33,778 nt of DNA from JAGMCJ01 sp046761005 (lineage in GTDB: Archaea > Thermoplasmatota > Thermoplasmata > RBG-16-68-12 > JAGMCJ01): contig JBHIFI010000017.1 in NCBI GenBank assembly GCA_046761005.1, positions 1-33,778 on the forward strand, written 5' to 3'. Under the pieces are notes generated by a model. That model ran no database searches. It was not told the origin of the DNA and saw only the letters and a program-made list of their open reading frames with translations. Positions 1 through 7,426 of the stretch are shown here, in pieces. Positions within the stretch are counted from its first letter, which is position 1; each line of letters begins with the position of its first letter. The position numbers and the translations under genes are program-made.

Positions 1-552
1 ATCGCTCGGGAATAGGGGGGTTTCAAATACTAGGAGATGAAATCTTTATTCCCCTTGTCAGCATTCCACCCTTGGGTATAGTTGGCAATCATGGGTGTGA
101 TTGGAATCGTCTTTTGCATTTCGGGGTGCTTCAGAATCTCAATTGGCTGGAGAAACATTCAATGTAAGAAGATGAGAGAAGGGGTGTAGGCTAGGCGGAC
201 GTTACAGAGAATCATGTTGGAAGGCTCACCGCATCCACAGAGCTCAGCTCCCTCAGGAACTCTCCTACCTCCCTACCCGCCTCAGTCGACATCCTCTCGT
301 ACGTCGCACGCGTCCTTGTCAATCCTCTCGCTATCCTGTCGGACTCGAATGCGTAGTCCTTGACGCCAGCTCACCCTGATTTTGGAATGGCTAGACGCCC
401 GGAATGGTCTATTGAGACTATTTTTGCCATCTATACCACCATATGATATGCACGGAATTATGGTATAAGCATCTTCATACGGGATTCATGGGTTTCTAGG
501 GGAGCATTTATCGTTGCAGGCTATTTTCGTAAGAAATGAAATAGAGAGCTGG
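1..552. other. Stretch with no intact gene
   Basis: No open frame here has both a believable start and protein-like content. A short rightward frame at 91-189 would encode a 32-residue hydrophobic peptide but has no visible ribosome binding site. The only coding-like signal is the leftward remnant at 212-370, listed separately. No tRNA, CRISPR or insertion-sequence terminal repeat was seen. Confidence 0.5.
212..370 (-). pseudogene. C-terminal remnant of an unrecognised protein
   Basis: Leftward frame of about 52 codons ending in TGA at 214-212. It has no usable start: an in-frame TGA lies directly upstream at 373-371, and no ATG, GTG or TTG precedes the charged part. The translation is polar and looks helical (VKDYAFESDRIARGL near its start, then GREVGEFLREL). 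Its base composition and codon third positions resemble real genes nearby. I infer the tail of a decayed gene. An AFE tripeptide is shared with the remnants at 553-833 and 1548-1649, but that is too little to claim homology. Confidence 0.3.
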
Positions 553-833
553 TCAGAACTCCACCTCTCCCTTCGTCACGTTTCGCGGCCTCTCAAATGC
601 GCAGGCCTCTATCGTCGTCCCAGGTATGCCGTTCTCTTCCTGCGTGACGTACCGCCACAGTGTCGCGTTGTGTCACACTCGTCCCTAACCGAATCAGCTC
701 CCTCGACGATGTGTCCGTTGTTCTTCAAGATGACGCGAACGCCCATCACTTTCAAGTCCTCGATGGCCCCTGAGATTGTTCTCTTGTCCGATCCTATGGC
801 AGACTTCTCTGTTGACGTCTTCCAGGCAATCAT
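553..833 (-). pseudogene. Frameshifted small protein downstream of the HEPN gene
   Basis: The ATG at 833-831 overlaps the TGA of the upstream HEPN gene (ATGA), so translation would be coupled. The first frame reads MIAWKTSTEKSAIGSD and stays protein-like to about position 684. It then degenerates to a basic tail ending at 609. A second leftward frame, open from 672 to a TGA at 555-553, continues sensibly (HNATLWRYVTQEENG, then GTTIEACAFERPRN). A one-base indel near 675-690 would join them into a protein of about 95 residues. The second half matches the remnant at 1548-1649. The family is unknown to me. It could be a real pseudogene or a sequencing error. Confidence 0.45.
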
Positions 834-1222
834 TCAAGAACGTCTCGGCGAATCAGTCCTTCCAATTCGAGGAGAAACGTCCTTGCCCTGCGAAAATAGG
901 ATAACAGAGCCTCTGCCGGGATAGCTGTGTCATAGAAATTCCCGTGAAGGACCTGCAGCTCAAGAAAGGTCTCGTAGATATCTCTTCGTTTGCATTCCCT
1001 TGCCACTTCTCTGACGAACTCGAACAGTCTTGAATGAGTTTCCGGAATGATGTTGCGACTAGCCGCCAGTGCCTTCACACCTTGAGCGATTGCACCCCAA
1101 AGCATTTCGGAAGCTTTCCTTTCCTCCCCCTTTCCCAGTAATACCTCTGCGTTCCCGAAATACTCATCCCTCGTTTGCAGATAGACCGTCACAGGGTCAC
1201 TTGAAGCCAACAACAACCCCAT
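830..1222 (-). CDS. PaREP1-family HEPN-domain protein
   Basis: A 130-residue protein of the archaeal PaREP1 family, an all-helical HEPN-like fold. The family hallmarks are visible: an early helix with YFGNAEVLLGKGEERKASEM, then LWGAIAQGVKALAA, a THSRLFEFVREVA helix, and LHGNFYD ahead of the last helix (FRRARTFLLELEGLI). HEPN proteins often act as RNases or partners in toxin-antitoxin or abortive-infection modules. I do not see a clear RxxxxH catalytic motif, so RNase activity is not supported. The start (ATG at 1222) lies 26 bases inside the preceding 73-residue gene, and the stop overlaps the next start. The three genes therefore look like one coupled operon read leftward. Confidence 0.75.
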   Translation of the reverse strand: MGLLLASSDPVTVYLQTRDEYFGNAEVLLGKGEERKASEMLWGAIAQGVKALAASRNIIPETHSRLFEFVREVARECKRRDIYETFLELQVLHGNFYDTAIPAEALLSYFRRARTFLLELEGLIRRDVLE

Positions 1223-1418
1223 CCTCGTCTCGCACAGTGACGGTGCGAAGTTCTTTCAAGAATATGCTGATGTTGAAGGTGACCTTCCAAAGGCCTTTTT
1301 TCTCATCACTCCGCACCTTCTCGAGCTGAACGAAACTGTAACCACCCTTCGACTCGATAAATTCCCTGGCGCGGTCAATCGCCCATTCAGCGGTTTTCTT
1401 CAATGGCAGCTCATTCAC
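1197..1418 (-). CDS. Conserved-looking small protein upstream of the HEPN gene
   Basis: A 73-residue protein starting with GTG at 1418. The sequence has a helical N-terminus (KKTAEWAIDRAREFIESKGG), then alternating strands ending in KVTFNISIFLKELRTVTVRD and GVVVGFK. This alpha-then-beta layout resembles a single PepSY-like or small antitoxin-like domain, but I do not recognise the family. Its last 26 bases overlap the PaREP1/HEPN gene, the best evidence that it is translated. The position first in a HEPN operon makes a regulatory or antitoxin partner plausible; that is inference. An internal ATG at 1414 is out of frame, and no strong ribosome binding site precedes the GTG. Confidence 0.55.
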   Translation of the reverse strand: MNELPLKKTAEWAIDRAREFIESKGGYSFVQLEKVRSDEKKGLWKVTFNISIFLKELRTVTVRDEDGVVVGFK

Positions 1419-1423
1419 CTCTG

Positions 1424-1672
1424 CTAGATGAAAGCTCCATTACGAAATAAGCATTTTGGATTCTACAAAACGAGCCTCCCTTCTTGTAGCCTACAAACTT
1501 GGGCAAACTATGTAGTCAAAAGATAACGAAGGCGGTGGGAAGCCCACTTACCTCCCTGTCAGGTTTCGCGGTCTCTCAAATGCAAAGGCCTCTATCGTCG
1601 TCCCTCTTATCCCGCTCTCAAAGACCAGCCGGAGGTCTACTTCCGCAAATCACCAGGGCAGAAAGCCTTCCC
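1424..1672. other. Spacer between the HEPN operon and the crotonase gene
   Basis: About 250 bases lie between the GTG of the 73-residue gene and the crotonase stop. Apart from the remnant at 1548-1649 I see no gene, RNA or clear terminator. The promoter of the HEPN operon should lie in the first part of it, but no convincing TATA box stands out. Confidence 0.4.
1548..1649 (-). pseudogene. Second copy of the GTTIEA-AFERPRN tail
   Basis: Leftward frame from 1649 to a TAA at 1550-1548, with a TGA just upstream (1652-1650) and no start codon. It reads FAEVDLRLVFESGIRG followed by GTTIEAFAFERPRNLTGR. The core matches the tail of the frameshifted gene at 553-833 in both protein and DNA: about 35 bases around plus-strand positions 1567-1603 and 588-624 are nearly identical. 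It lies 24 bases after the crotonase stop codon. I read it as the C-terminal relic of a paralogue, left by duplication followed by decay. Confidence 0.5.
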
Positions 1673-2716
1673 CTACTCCAGCTTCTCCCCGCACTTCCCA
1701 CAGAACTCGTGATATTCCGGTAAGCCCTTGGCACCGCACTTCTTGCACTCCTTCTCGTACGGACCCCACACGAACTCGGAGGATTTCCCCTCGGCCGCCA
1801 GTTCCCTGAGCTTCCTGTATCCCGTCTCGCGTTTCTCCACGAAGGCCTTCATCCCCTCCCACGGCTCATAGGAGGCGAAGTGAATGGAAAGCCAGTCGCG
1901 AGCATGACCTATCGTCGTGTACCACGCGAGGTCCTTCCAGAAGTTTACCTGCTGCTTCGTGTACCTCATGCACTCTGGGAACTTGTCCACGAGCTTCTGG
2001 ACCATCTCGCCCAAGGCCTCATCCAGCTTGGAAAGGTCGATACTGTAGCCCTCCTTCCTGAGGACCTTCCTCATCTCCTTCGGGTCGTCAAAGCTCACGA
2101 AATTTCCATCCGGGTCCTTGATGGATGGGACCACTTCATTCACGAGGCCCCACTCCTCCGCCTTCCTGGCGGGAATCCTCTCGCAGAGGTAGAGGATCTC
2201 TCTCGCCCTCCTGTCCCCCACCATTAAGGGAAGGAATTGAGTTGCGCCGCCAGCCGCCACGCTTCCTACGCGGGTTCCGACCTGCAATATCTCGGCATGC
2301 TCGGCAGCGATGCTGAGGTCGCAACTCATGTGGAACTCGTTCCCTCCGCCAGCGACGATTCCATTCACTCTCGCTATTGTGGGCTTGCCGCAGTTACGCA
2401 GCATATCATGCGCGAGGTTGTAATCGCCCATCCACTTCCAGAAATCCCGAGGCTTAGTGGTGTAGTTCTCCGCGTACTCCTTCACATCACCGCCCGTGCA
2501 GAAAGCCCTGTTCCCCGCTCCCGTGAGAACGAGAACGGCGACAGAGTCGTCCCATGAGGCGTCCCTGAAGGCCTCCGCCATCTCTCTAAGCGCAACGATG
2601 CTATAGGCGTTGTAGACCTTCGGTCGGTTTATCGTCACAGTCGCAACCCAGTCCTTCTTCTCGTATGTTATATCCTTAAAATCGAACTCTTTGGGATCCT
2701 TGGGCTCAAAACTCAT
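1673..2716 (-). CDS. Crotonase-superfamily enoyl-CoA hydratase/hydrolase with C-terminal zinc ribbon
   Basis: A 347-residue crotonase (enoyl-CoA hydratase/isomerase superfamily). The CoA-binding and oxyanion-hole segments are clear: TINRPKVYNAYS, then AFCTGGDVKEYA, then VAGGGNEFHMSCDL. The segment GGATQFLPLMVG and the long C-terminal helices resemble BamA-type 6-oxocyclohexenecarbonyl-CoA hydrolases, while other parts recall MenB, so the exact substrate is open. It is longer than a 260-residue crotonase because it ends in a four-cysteine zinc-ribbon motif (C324, C327, C339, C342). The chosen ATG at 2716 has a GGGGAG ribosome binding site and a TATA box upstream. The frame stays open for 33 more codons, but that part is not protein-like. 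The gene appears to be transcribed alone. Confidence 0.85.
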   Translation of the reverse strand: MSFEPKDPKEFDFKDITYEKKDWVATVTINRPKVYNAYSIVALREMAEAFRDASWDDSVAVLVLTGAGNRAFCTGGDVKEYAENYTTKPRDFWKWMGDYNLAHDMLRNCGKPTIARVNGIVAGGGNEFHMSCDLSIAAEHAEILQVGTRVGSVAAGGATQFLPLMVGDRRAREILYLCERIPARKAEEWGLVNEVVPSIKDPDGNFVSFDDPKEMRKVLRKEGYSIDLSKLDEALGEMVQKLVDKFPECMRYTKQQVNFWKDLAWYTTIGHARDWLSIHFASYEPWEGMKAFVEKRETGYRKLRELAAEGKSSEFVWGPYEKECKKCGAKGLPEYHEFCGKCGEKLE

Positions 2717-2748
2717 AATTCTCCCCTTTGGCGGATAATCTCGGCAGC

Positions 2749-2758
2749 GTATATATGC
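2749..2758 (-). promoter_or_regulatory. TATA box of the crotonase gene
   Basis: Read leftward the site is GCATATATAC, about 36 bases ahead of the ATG at 2716. With the usual archaeal spacing, transcription would begin near 2728 and give a leader of about 12 bases that includes the GGGGAG ribosome binding site. Confidence 0.6.
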
Positions 2759-2857
2759 ATTTCTGGAAGATATTTGCAGTCTAGCTGTGGAGCGGGCACA
2801 AGCTCTCATCCTCACAAAATAGTTATAGGTAGCACAGCAATCAACTGAGGGTCGAGA

Positions 2858-4963
2858 GTGCTCACCATGTTCAACTCAAGGATCGTCGTCCTCCCCGTGA
2901 TGCTGCTGCTCTTGACCTCGCTTCTTGGGACTTCGGGAAGCAGTCATTACGGCACTCTCGAGAAGACCAGAGGAGAGAGCCCTCCCAGTAGATTGGATGC
3001 TCCATTTTCACTTGACGTAAACGTGAGCGATGATCCATTCTTCGAGAGCCAGGTCGAGCCCTCCATGGTTGTTGACGATCTCGGGTACATACACGTCGGC
3101 TGGATCGACAGAAGGAGCGGTCTTTGGCGGGTCAGATATGCAAGGTCGACAAATGGTGGGCAAAGCTTTGAGGCGAGCATGGAAATGCCAGATGCCACTC
3201 ATCCCGAGACGGGCGACCCTGTTCTGGCATACGCTAGCGGCGTTCTATATTATGCGTGGATCTCCTTCGACAGGAATCTCTGGGTAAGCGATGTCGTGAT
3301 GCGGGTATCGCTTGACCGCGGAAGCACCTGGAGCAACCAGCTCGTGAAAGTGAGCGACAGTCCAGGGGCTGTGTTTTCTGACAAGCCTTGGATCGCGGCG
3401 AGGGACAATAATGTCTACGCTGTGTACACAGACTTAGGTGTTGAATATGAGATTCGATTTGCGAAATCAACTGATCAGGGAGCAACCTTCGAACCAAGCA
3501 TCCAGGTAAACTACGACACCTTCGGATTGGGAATTGGAGCGTGCATTGACATCGGACCCAACGATGAGATATATGTCAGCTGGTGGGACTCCAGCATAAG
3601 TGGCGAGGGGGTCTATTTTTCCAAGTCCTTGGATGGAGGACTGACTTTCACCCCAAACAAAAAAGTTGCGAGCACACCTTGGTCTGACATCGGACCCTAC
3701 AGGGCAGCGGCAATAACGAGTCTCTCCGTGGGACCCACGGGGGAGATATACATAGTCTGGACGGACTTCTCCTCCTCAGACTGGGACATAAAGCTCTCTG
3801 CTTCCCTCGATGGCGGTGAAACCTTTTCCGCTCCCATCACCGTGAACGATGACTTCACGACAGAAATCCAGTTCATGCCCTGGGTTGACGTTGACCCGTC
3901 GGGAAAGGTGCACATTGCATGGTATGACAACAGGACACAGCAACTGGAGATTATGTATGCCAATTCCACGGATTTTGGAATGAGCTTCGGGCCCAACCTC
4001 AGAGTGAGCGACGCTTCCTTTCTCGGTGAACGCTTCATAGGCGACTATATTCCCCTCGTTGCTGACTCGTGGACAAATGTGCATGTCGCCTGGTGTGACC
4101 GCCGGAATGATAACAACGACATCTACTACTCACAGTTGAAAGGTCCAGGAATGCCTGGTCCACCGCCTGCCCCCGCCTCGAATGTCTCTGCGAGACTGGA
4201 GGGAAGCTCCCTCGAGGATGTCAATATCACATGGACCCTCTCGGCCGATGATGGCTCAGGACAGGACTCCGTCGTCAACTACTCGATATTCTTCGCCCCC
4301 TCTTACAATGGCAGCGGAATGGGATATCTATGGCTTGCGAATGTCCCTGCAGGAACCGATCACTATGTCGCTCCAGGAATTGGACATGGCGATACGCAGA
4401 ACTATTTCTTCATCATTCAGGCGAACGATGTATGGGGACAGTCTAATAGGAGTCTCGAACAGTCAGGCAAGTTCGTGAGGCAACTTGAGCCGGGCTGGAA
4501 TCTCATATCCCCTCCCCTGTCTCAGGAGAACTCGTCCATTGAAGTCGTCCTTCAAACTGTCCCATATCAATGCGTGAGAGAATTCGCTGCAAACGACGGA
4601 TCGGATCGGTGGAAACAGTCCTGCGTCTTCAAGAGGTACGGTGAGGTCGAACACCTGGATATCGGGGATGTGCTGTGGATAAATATCACCCAGACGAGCA
4701 ACTGGACCATCGCGGGAAGCGTACTTCGGGAGACTACGATTTGGCTGAGGACTGGCTGGTCGCTCATAGGAGTTCCCGCTTTCTCCGGATACGATGTTGC
4801 GAGACTTAAGACCGAGACAGGAGCTATCCGCGTGGAGGGCTTCTCCAATAGCGATTTTCCTCACCATCTGAGGGTCATGTTTGACTTTGAGCCTCTTCAG
4901 CCGGGCTTTGGATACTGGCTCCGTATGACAGCTGACTCGTTCTGGACGGTCGAAAACCTCTAG
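2858..4963 (+). CDS. Secreted six-bladed Asp-box beta-propeller protein
   Basis: A 701-residue exported protein. The GTG at 2858 follows a GAGG ribosome binding site by seven bases; an ATG at 2867 is the alternative. Residues 8-28 form a signal peptide. Residues 60-430 contain six Asp-box motifs (S-x-D/N-x-G-x-T/S-F/W) at about 97, 151, 204, 257, 316 and 370, spaced about 53 residues apart, as expected for a six-bladed sialidase/BNR propeller. Repeated WxDxR segments (WIDRRSG, WYDNRT, WCDRRND) lie between them. Residues 435-540 look like a fibronectin type III domain. Two related beta segments follow (PGWNLISPP at about 545 and TGWSLIGVP at about 635). I see no sialidase catalytic set and no C-terminal anchor, so it is probably an extracellular binding or structural protein. 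Confidence 0.8.
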   Translation: MLTMFNSRIVVLPVMLLLLTSLLGTSGSSHYGTLEKTRGESPPSRLDAPFSLDVNVSDDPFFESQVEPSMVVDDLGYIHVGWIDRRSGLWRVRYARSTNGGQSFEASMEMPDATHPETGDPVLAYASGVLYYAWISFDRNLWVSDVVMRVSLDRGSTWSNQLVKVSDSPGAVFSDKPWIAARDNNVYAVYTDLGVEYEIRFAKSTDQGATFEPSIQVNYDTFGLGIGACIDIGPNDEIYVSWWDSSISGEGVYFSKSLDGGLTFTPNKKVASTPWSDIGPYRAAAITSLSVGPTGEIYIVWTDFSSSDWDIKLSASLDGGETFSAPITVNDDFTTEIQFMPWVDVDPSGKVHIAWYDNRTQQLEIMYANSTDFGMSFGPNLRVSDASFLGERFIGDYIPLVADSWTNVHVAWCDRRNDNNDIYYSQLKGPGMPGPPPAPASNVSARLEGSSLEDVNITWTLSADDGSGQDSVVNYSIFFAPSYNGSGMGYLWLANVPAGTDHYVAPGIGHGDTQNYFFIIQANDVWGQSNRSLEQSGKFVRQLEPGWNLISPPLSQENSSIEVVLQTVPYQCVREFAANDGSDRWKQSCVFKRYGEVEHLDIGDVLWINITQTSNWTIAGSVLRETTIWLRTGWSLIGVPAFSGYDVARLKTETGAIRVEGFSNSDFPHHLRVMFDFEPLQPGFGYWLRMTADSFWTVENL

Positions 4964-4987
4964 CAGTGTTGGTCTTCTTTTGGAGAT

Positions 4988-5350
4988 TCATCCTTCCCTT
5001 GCAGCCATCTCCCTTTTCCGTCGGGCTTCAATCTCCCTGAGCTTTCTGCCTATCCAGACCCTCTTGCCATTGGCGACAATAATACTTCTCTCGGTCGGAA
5101 CGAGGGTGATTTTGCCCCTCAGTATATCGAAATTAAAGAGTTTGAGAGAGTCCCCTCTCCCAACTGTGCCTATCATATCGGATTCGAGCCTTAGGCGGGC
5201 ACGGAACTTCCCCTGCTTGAGGAAGGCCACGCACATCATCCCCTTCTTCGTTTTCTGAATCCCGCTCAGTTTCATCACTCTGGCCTCAACCATAACATTC
5301 CTCATTCCGGGCCTCAAATCCTTGATCTCCACTTCTTTTCTTACGGGCAT
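4988..5350 (-). CDS. Single OB-fold, RPA-like nucleic-acid-binding protein
   Basis: A 120-residue protein with one OB-fold of the archaeal RPA type. The KDLRPGMRNVMVEARVMKLSG opening strand-turn-strand, the central GTVGRGDSLKLFNFD and the strand GKITLVPTE are typical. Such proteins bind single-stranded DNA or act as small RPA-associated factors. The C-terminal 25 residues are strongly basic (REIEARRKREMAAREG). The ATG at 5350 is preferred because it follows GGGATTGAG; the frame is open 20 codons further upstream, but that stretch is not conserved-looking. A weak AAATAT element sits near 5390-5396. The gene converges on the propeller gene with a 24-base gap. Confidence 0.7.
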   Translation of the reverse strand: MPVRKEVEIKDLRPGMRNVMVEARVMKLSGIQKTKKGMMCVAFLKQGKFRARLRLESDMIGTVGRGDSLKLFNFDILRGKITLVPTERSIIVANGKRVWIGRKLREIEARRKREMAAREG

Positions 5351-5416
5351 CTCAATCCCTCGTTGGGCTTGACTGAAAGACACTCCACATATTTGAAGAT
5401 GGACTTCCAAGGAAAA

Positions 5417-6119
5417 TCAACAATCTGCAATTGAATCCTCCGGCCTATCGTAGACGGTCATTCTGATGTCCCTGTCCTTCGCGTGATTCTGCACGCTCTC
5501 CCAGAGTTGCTCCGCGAAAGGGTACAATTCCCTGGCCTCGGACGGTACAAGACCACAGAGCCGCGAGAACACCTCAGTGTATCCAGAGGGCAAATCCGGG
5601 AAAGACTTGTGTGACTCATAGATATCCCAGGCAGTAGTGTAAACCTTCCTGTTCACGGCCGCAACATACATGGCGAGGGTCTCAGCAAACCATATGCAGG
5701 ACATCCTCAGCTTTGCTTCGTCCGCGAGCATACTCATGTTTCTCACCTTGGAAAGCTGCTCAAAAGCGATCACAAGCGCGTGTCCCGGCACCTCCCGCCA
5801 GAACTTGTCCGAGGCTTGGGCTATGATCATCTTGTAGTCCTCGTACAGATTTCTCGGGGTCGTGCAAAACGTGCGCCATCGAGTACTCATTTGCGATGGG
5901 AACGAAATGGCATTGAGGAACCGTAAGGTCTTGACGAACTTCTTCATCCGTGTGGAACTCTGCAGATACGGCGATGTCCTTATAGATGATATGGACGTCA
6001 GCGGGCTTCCTCCCGCCAGCAATGATTGCGATTTCCAGGTGAGAGTGCTCCAAGTCCTTCCCCTTGGCGGTTGAGCCCACGACGGCAGCCGCGCGAATGT
6101 TGTACTTCCTCCTAAGCAC
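5417..6119 (-). pseudogene. Frameshifted minimal nucleotidyltransferase (KNTase-like)
   Basis: The gene starts at GTG 6119 behind AAGGAG (eight-base spacing). The first frame encodes a nucleotidyltransferase core: VVGSTAKGKDLEHSHLEI is the GSxxxGxDxxxSxLE active-site segment of kanamycin-nucleotidyltransferase-like enzymes. It remains sensible to HVLHDPE near 5860 and then turns to nonsense, ending at 5760. A second frame picks up at once with NLYEDYKMIIAQASDKFW and runs to 5417 as a helical C-terminal domain. Removing one base, for example from the G run at 5856-5859 on the plus strand, restores a protein of about 233 residues. Either the gene was recently inactivated or the assembly has an error; the downstream half shows no decay. 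Confidence 0.75.
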
Positions 6120-6210
6120 GGATAGGACTCCTTGACTACATTCATTCTCTCAGAGTGTCTTACGGGAACCCAGAGATTGTAATCGTAGAAATCCTTTGCG
6201 GTTTGGGAAA

Positions 6211-6807
6211 TCAGACAACTTCCTTCAGACGGATGTCCGATCTTCGCTTCGGTTGCAGGAACACATCTTTTCTATCCTTCTCCACGAGCTCCTTAAGCTT
6301 AAGGAAGCCGTCGATCATTCCCTCCGGTCTCACGGGACATCCAGGGATGTATATGTCCACTGGTACGATCTTGTCGACCCCCTGGACGATGTTGTAGGAA
6401 TCCCAAAAGGGCCCGCCAGAAATGGCGCATTCGCCCATAGCGACTACCCACTTCGGGGCGGGCATCTGATCGTACAGCTTCTTTATGCTCGGAACGAGCT
6501 TCTGACTGATAGGCCCGTTAATGAGGAGGATGTCCACTTGCCTGGGAGTGGAACGATAGATTATTCCGAACCGCTCGGCATCGAACCTAGGTCCGGATGC
6601 AGCCGCCATCTCGATGGAGCAGCACATTATTCCCCAGTGCAGGGGCCACGGGCTGTTCCTCCTCCCCCAATTGAAGAGCCTCTCTGTCAACACATTGACA
6701 ACCTTCTTCACCCTCGTCTTCTCCGCCACTTTTGTCAACGCACCCGAAATCCACTCAAGAAAATCGGAAGATTTCCAGCCCCAGACAATCGGACCCCCTT
6801 CTGTCAT
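6211..6807 (-). CDS. nuoB: Complex I subunit NuoB
   Basis: A 198-residue NuoB (PSST) subunit, which carries the terminal N2 [4Fe-4S] cluster that hands electrons to quinone. The four ligands are visible: adjacent C62 and C63 in HWGIMCCSIEM, C127 in AMGECAISGG, and C157 in YIPGCPVRPE. The N-terminus is about 25 residues longer than the E. coli core. The ATG at 6807 overlaps the stop of nuoA by four bases. The pair nuoA-nuoB is transcribed away from nuoC-N, unlike the usual single nuo/fpo operon. The neighbouring nucleotidyltransferase lies about 90 bases downstream on the same strand. Confidence 0.97.
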   Translation of the reverse strand: MTEGGPIVWGWKSSDFLEWISGALTKVAEKTRVKKVVNVLTERLFNWGRRNSPWPLHWGIMCCSIEMAAASGPRFDAERFGIIYRSTPRQVDILLINGPISQKLVPSIKKLYDQMPAPKWVVAMGECAISGGPFWDSYNIVQGVDKIVPVDIYIPGCPVRPEGMIDGFLKLKELVEKDRKDVFLQPKRRSDIRLKEVV

Positions 6808-7166
6808 ATGCTTACCCTTTCCTGTTTCATCAGTGCGTAGAAGGTGGCTCCTCCGAGAAGCAGAGCGAATGTGAGAACAAAAGCACCGGACCAGAGCGAG
6901 AAGTAATCCGCCAGGTTAAGCGCCCACAGGAGGAGGATGACGGCGATGATGTCGAAGGCTACGAAGACTATCGCAAAGAGGTAGTACTGAAAATTGAATC
7001 GAACCTGTGCCGCTCCGATAGGCTCCTCCCCGCACTCGTACGTATCCTCGGTGTGCGGAAGCGTTCTCGTCGGACGAAACCATCGGTTCAGAAGATAGAT
7101 TATCGGCGGGAGGACTATCACGATTATCCCAAAAAGGGCGACTACCAGATAGTCTTCGGGAACCAT
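6804..7166 (-). CDS. nuoA: Complex I subunit NuoA
   Basis: A 120-residue NuoA with three membrane helices. The conserved loop with TYECGEEPIG (Cys-Gly-Glu of the quinone-chamber loop) is followed by FNFQYYLFAIVFVAFDIIAV. I prefer the ATG at 7166: a TATA-like TTTTATT centred near 7194 would place the transcript start at or next to it, giving a leaderless message. The alternative is TTG at 7184, with a weak GAGAT upstream, adding six residues. The end overlaps nuoB in ATGA fashion. Confidence 0.93.
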   Translation of the reverse strand: MVPEDYLVVALFGIIVIVLPPIIYLLNRWFRPTRTLPHTEDTYECGEEPIGAAQVRFNFQYYLFAIVFVAFDIIAVILLLWALNLADYFSLWSGAFVLTFALLLGGATFYALMKQERVSI

Positions 7167-7189
7167 CTGTCCGAGATAAGCCAAATCTC

Positions 7190-7197
7190 AATAAAAG
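7190..7197 (-). promoter_or_regulatory. Probable TATA box of nuoAB
   Basis: Read leftward the site is CTTTTATT, centred 27 bases from the ATG at 7166, the spacing of archaeal leaderless promoters. It overlaps the region upstream of the alternative TTG start, so promoter and start choice depend on each other. Confidence 0.4.
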
Positions 7198-7314
7198 GGT
7201 TTCTACACCTCACCGGCCACAAGCAGACGAAAGAAAAATGAGAGACGATTTTCGAACAATAGTTGCGAAATCGAGACGGGAATTTTTCCTGCTGAAAAAC
7301 AGTTTCCATGGTTC

Positions 7315-7322
7315 TTAAATAC
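7315..7322 (+). promoter_or_regulatory. Candidate TATA box of the nuoC-N operon
   Basis: TTAAATAC in the divergent spacer. Transcription would start near 7345 and leave a leader of about 80 bases before nuoC. A second AT-rich element (CTATATG, 7330-7336) is an alternative. Read leftward, the same bases also look TATA-like, so the polarity is uncertain. Confidence 0.4.
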
Positions 7323-7366
7323 GGATATCCTATATGCCTTTCGACCTTTGGGAAGTGTCTTCCATT

Positions 7367-7381
7367 TTGGGAGAATCCCAA
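7367..7381. repeat. Perfect inverted repeat in the nuoC leader
   Basis: TTGGGA-GAA-TCCCAA, a six-pair stem with a three-base loop. It sits between the candidate TATA box and the nuoC start, 45 bases before the ATG. It could be an RNA hairpin in the operon leader or an operator. It has no T run after it, so it is unlikely to be a terminator. Confidence 0.4.
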
Positions 7382-7426
7382 CCCAGAATTATCTTAGCCA
7401 CGCGCTTCGGAAGTCGGTGAAGAGCC

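Noticed and set aside
91..189. Short hydrophobic frame near the left edge
   Set aside because: Only 32 codons, an in-frame stop shortly upstream, and no ribosome binding site, promoter or recognisable motif.
514..924. Rightward frame of 136 codons over the HEPN operon
   Set aside because: It is antisense to the PaREP1 gene and the frameshifted gene, has no ribosome binding site, and its composition reads like an antisense shadow.
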